From assembly GCA_021736285.1 (NCBI GenBank), contig JAIPGE010000001.1:1-24666 (forward strand): 24,666 nt of DNA, written 5' to 3'. Numbering within the stretch: the first letter of the stretch is position 1; each line of letters opens with the position of its first letter. Origin of the DNA: Candidatus Izemoplasma sp. (GTDB lineage Bacteria; Bacillota_I; Bacilli_A; Izemoplasmatales; Izemoplasmataceae). The position numbers were made by a program, and so were the translations under genes. Shown here in pieces: positions 22,334-24,666 of the stretch. Below the pieces are notes generated by a model. That model searched no databases, was not told the DNA's origin, and saw nothing but the letters and a program-made list of their open reading frames with translations.

Positions 22334-22366
22334 ATTATACACTAAAACCGTAAATTATGATATAAT
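22334..22366. promoter_or_regulatory. Divergent promoters for the membrane protein (minus) and mnmE (plus)
   Basis: Minus-strand -10 TATAAT at 22334-22339; plus-strand -10 TATAAT at 22361-22366 preceded by TGA (extended -10). Both lie in the 65-bp gap between the two start codons, so the -35 regions overlap; neither -35 is good. Confidence 0.55.
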
Positions 22367-22382
22367 AAATATGGTGATTTCT

Positions 22383-23732
22383 ATGAATAATGAAACAATT
22401 GTTGCAATTTCAACCGCTGTTGGTGAGAGTGCTATCAGTATCGTTAGACTAAGTGGTGATAATGCGATTGCCCTAGTAAATAAAGTCTTTGATGGTCCTA
22501 ATTTAGAGAATGTTCCTGGCAATACCATCCATTATGGTCATCTTGTTGATGAGAATCAACCGATTGATGAAGTGATGGTCAGTATTTTTCGAAATCCAAA
22601 ATCTTTCACTACCGAAGACGTTGTTGAGATTAATTGTCATGGTGGTTATTTTGTGGCGTCAAAAGTTGTTGAATTAATGTTGAAAAACGGTGCTCATCCA
22701 GCATCACCTGGCGAATTTACAATGCGGGGATTTTTACATGGGCGAATTGATTTTACACAAGCTGAAGCTGTCATGGATGTCATTCATGCCAATTCAAACT
22801 TATCATTAACTTTGGCTAATAAAGGCCTTGATGGTGTTGTTTATGAATTAATTCAATCATTGCGTCAAGACCTACTACAAGTCATTGCACAAATTGAAGT
22901 CAATATCGATTATCCAGAATATGATGATGTTGAAGAATTAACCAATCAAAAAATATTGCCCGAAGTAACGAAACTTATTGGACGGTTTGATGGTATTTTA
23001 GAACGAGCTGAAGTGGGGAAAATCATCCGTGAAGGCATTGACACTGCAATCATTGGTCGCCCAAATGTTGGTAAATCAAGTATCTTAAACGCCTTATTAA
23101 GAGAAGATAAAGCAATTGTTACGGAAATTCAAGGCACAACACGAGACATTGTTGAAGGGACACTAAATATTGGTGGAATTGTTTTAAACTTAATTGATAC
23201 TGCCGGTATCAGAGAATCCCATGATCGTGTTGAAAGCATTGGGATACAAAAAGCCAAAGAAGTTATTCAGAAAGCACAACTAATTTTATATGTTTTAGAT
23301 AATAATCAACGTTTAACCTATGATGACAAACAATTACTTGAATTAACAAAAAATAAAAAACGGATAATCATTATTAATAAAGTCGACTTAGATAAAGCAC
23401 TTCACCATGATTTTGAAAACAGTATTGAAATGAGTGCGTTACACAAAGAAGGCCTAGATGACTTAGAAAAAGCGATTAAAGATATGTTTGTTCATGGCGC
23501 AATCAACCAAGATTACGCGCAAATTATCTCAAATGCTCGACATATTGCAATTATTAATAACGCAAAAAAAGCGCTCAAAGATGCACTTCAATCAATATCT
23601 GATGGGATGCTTATTGATATGATTGAAATTGATCTTAAAGACGCTTGGTCGATGCTTGGTGAAATTATTGGTGAAACCTCTTCAACTGCACTATTAGATG
23701 AACTATTTAGTAATTTTTGTTTGGGGAAATAA
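22383..23732 (+). CDS. mnmE: tRNA-modification GTPase MnmE
   Basis: GTPase that with MnmG modifies the wobble uridine (5-carboxymethylaminomethyl) of some tRNAs; 449 residues. N-terminal tetrahydrofolate-binding domain with VRLSG, a helical domain, and an inserted G domain: G1 GRPNVGKS (225-232), G2 TTRD (252-255), G3 DTAG (272-275), G4 NKVD (332-335). The C-terminal CLGK holds the catalytic Cys446. Start chosen at 22383 (MNNETIVAIST), with GGTGAT as ribosome site; upstream in-frame ATGs lack one. It is the only plus-strand gene in the window and MnmG is not beside it. Its stop lies 1 bp from the end of the convergent ttcA-like gene. Confidence 0.98.
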   Translation: MNNETIVAISTAVGESAISIVRLSGDNAIALVNKVFDGPNLENVPGNTIHYGHLVDENQPIDEVMVSIFRNPKSFTTEDVVEINCHGGYFVASKVVELMLKNGAHPASPGEFTMRGFLHGRIDFTQAEAVMDVIHANSNLSLTLANKGLDGVVYELIQSLRQDLLQVIAQIEVNIDYPEYDDVEELTNQKILPEVTKLIGRFDGILERAEVGKIIREGIDTAIIGRPNVGKSSILNALLREDKAIVTEIQGTTRDIVEGTLNIGGIVLNLIDTAGIRESHDRVESIGIQKAKEVIQKAQLILYVLDNNQRLTYDDKQLLELTKNKKRIIIINKVDLDKALHHDFENSIEMSALHKEGLDDLEKAIKDMFVHGAINQDYAQIISNARHIAIINNAKKALKDALQSISDGMLIDMIEIDLKDAWSMLGEIIGETSSTALLDELFSNFCLGK

Positions 23733-23733
23733 C

Positions 23734-24549
23734 TTATTTAGATTCAAAATCATCATAATATGTATGCACCTTGCCATCTTGTTTCCATCTAACAATACTG
23801 TCAAGATTCACATTTTCTGCAGCACGGAATATGTTTTTATCGATATCATCAAATTGTTCTTTTAATGTTTTAATGAGTTGTTTTGTGGTTGCGCGTTTGC
23901 TGGTAATATCGCATGTTGCAAGCTGACAGCCACATCCCATTGTTTCAATATTATTTGTTTTCATTATCCGCTTGATATCTTTTTCTCGAATAAGATACAT
24001 CGGACGAATGAGCTCAATCCCTTCATAATTTTTACTTTTTACTTTGGGAAGCATTGTTTTGAAACTCCCTGCATAAAACATATTCATTAACGTTGTTTCT
24101 ATCACATCATCAAAGTGATGTCCGAGTGCAAGTTTATTACAGCCCAATTCTTTGGCAAAATTATATAAAAATCCCCGGCGCATACTCGCACATAGATAAC
24201 ATGGTTTCCCTTTTGCATGTTTGCTTAAAATATCAAATGTGTTAGACGGCCTTATTTCAACAGGAATATCTAATTTTTTTGTATTATCGGCAATGAGATC
24301 AAGATTGACTTGATTAAACCCCGGATCCATTGTTATAAAGACGAGCTCAAAACTTATTTCTGGATGCCTTTTAAGTTCCTGAAACAATTTAGCCATAATT
24401 AAACTATCTTTTCCTCCAGAAATCGTCACAGCTATTTTATCCCCGTTTTGAATCAAATTATATTTTTTTATACCTTGGATAAGACGATTCCATAACGATT
24501 TTCTATAAGTGCTCATAATACTGCGTTCAAACTTTGTGTGTGGTTTCAT
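23734..24549 (-). CDS. PP-loop ATPase, TtcA-like tRNA thiolation protein
   Basis: 271-residue ATP-pyrophosphatase that activates a tRNA base for sulfur insertion (TtcA makes 2-thiocytidine 32). PP-loop SGGKDS (44-49); Cys117 and Cys120 in CYLC; GHHFDDVIET (143-152); a second Cys cluster Cys206, 208, 213 in GCGCQLATC. TtcA itself usually has two CxxC motifs that hold an Fe-S cluster; here the second cluster is CxC plus a further Cys, so a related TtuA/TtcA-like enzyme is also possible. GAGGTG ribosome site 6 bases before the ATG. Convergent with mnmE. Confidence 0.88.
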   Translation of the reverse strand: MKPHTKFERSIMSTYRKSLWNRLIQGIKKYNLIQNGDKIAVTISGGKDSLIMAKLFQELKRHPEISFELVFITMDPGFNQVNLDLIADNTKKLDIPVEIRPSNTFDILSKHAKGKPCYLCASMRRGFLYNFAKELGCNKLALGHHFDDVIETTLMNMFYAGSFKTMLPKVKSKNYEGIELIRPMYLIREKDIKRIMKTNNIETMGCGCQLATCDITSKRATTKQLIKTLKEQFDDIDKNIFRAAENVNLDSIVRWKQDGKVHTYYDDFESK

Positions 24550-24552
24550 TTT

Positions 24553-24578
24553 TTACACCTCGTTTTAATACGGTGTAA
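24553..24578. promoter_or_regulatory. Inverted repeat overlapping the ttcA-like gene's ribosome site
   Basis: TTACACC (24553-24559) and GGTGTAA (24572-24578), 12 bp apart. One arm contains part of the GAGGTG ribosome site. Candidate -10 boxes (TATACT 24579-24584, TATAGT 24583-24588, minus strand) lie just upstream, so the far arm may be only partly transcribed. Confidence 0.35.
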
Positions 24579-24625
24579 GTATACTATACTATTTAATTAA
24601 TAAAAAATAATAAAAAATAATTTTC

Positions 24626-24654
24626 TTGATATTCTTCATTAAAAAAGGTATAAT
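24626..24654 (+). promoter_or_regulatory. Strong sigma-A promoter reading out of the right edge
   Basis: -35 TTGATA (24626-24631), 17-base spacer, -10 TATAAT (24649-24654). The downstream gene is outside the window. Confidence 0.7.
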
Positions 24655-24666
24655 ATAAGATATAGT

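Noticed and set aside
22305..22382. mnmE starting at 22305 or 22371
   Set aside because: The upstream ATGs have no ribosome site and precede or overlap the promoter; MnmE normally begins at the MNNETIVAIST-like segment.
1..24666. UGA decoded as Trp (mycoplasma code)
   Set aside because: Full-length genes are open under the standard code and Trp is encoded by TGG.
1..24666. CRISPR arrays, tRNA/rRNA genes, prophage or insertion sequences
   Set aside because: No regularly spaced repeats, no cloverleaf with a CCA-type end, and no transposase or integrase motifs found by eye.

Overview
The window suggests a low-GC bacterium of the Bacillota/Mollicutes-related branch. The evidence is high A+T, strong AGGAGG-type ribosome sites, the gene block dnaX-ybaB-recR, and many lipoproteins with a Cys lipobox but no LPXTG anchors. 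UGA is not read as Trp: the genes stay open under the standard code and their Trp codons are TGG, so it is not a Mycoplasma/Spiroplasma. The style, with lipoproteins carrying repeated atrophied bacterial Ig domains and several extracellular nucleases, reminds me of the Izemoplasma/Acholeplasma-like lineages. That placement is an impression, not a result. All genes but one (mnmE) lie on the minus strand, so the text below follows their direction of transcription, right to left.

Right part (18.5-24.7 kb) is housekeeping: a TtcA-like PP-loop tRNA thiolase (minus) ends 1 bp from the end of mnmE (plus). A divergent two-TM membrane protein follows, then the dnaX-ybaB-recR operon, then a small two-TM protein with its own promoter and terminator.

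Middle part (7.6-18.4 kb) is one tightly packed operon. It holds an MsmX/UgpC-type ATPase, two permeases, a family-1 (MalE/UgpB-like) binding lipoprotein, a lipoprotein nuclease (Ig-like, SNase, two OB-like domains), and a 1222-residue lipoprotein alternating Ig-like and paired OB-like domains with a C-terminal lamin-tail domain. A terminator closes it. A second lipoprotein SNase with two PASTA-like repeats follows under its own promoter. I read this as an extracellular nucleic-acid capture, cleavage and import locus; the imported ligand cannot be settled from sequence.

Left part (1-7.5 kb) is two overlapping DHH/DHHA1 phosphoesterases (NrnA-like) followed by a phosphate block: a Na/Pi cotransporter with PhoU-like tail, an OmpR-family response regulator, then pstS-pstC-pstA (pstA runs off the window). 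Two perfect TTAACA repeats 11 bp apart lie just upstream of the pstS promoter, and similar pairs lie before the cotransporter and regulator genes, which looks like a Pho regulon. No sensor kinase is visible.

The most unusual object is PstS. Its two canonical halves appear in swapped order (the usual C-terminal half first), a circular permutation with the break at the hinge. PstA carries an extra extracytoplasmic loop of over 100 residues. Together with the nuclease locus, the layout suggests scavenging of environmental DNA or nucleotides for phosphate and nucleosides (inference).
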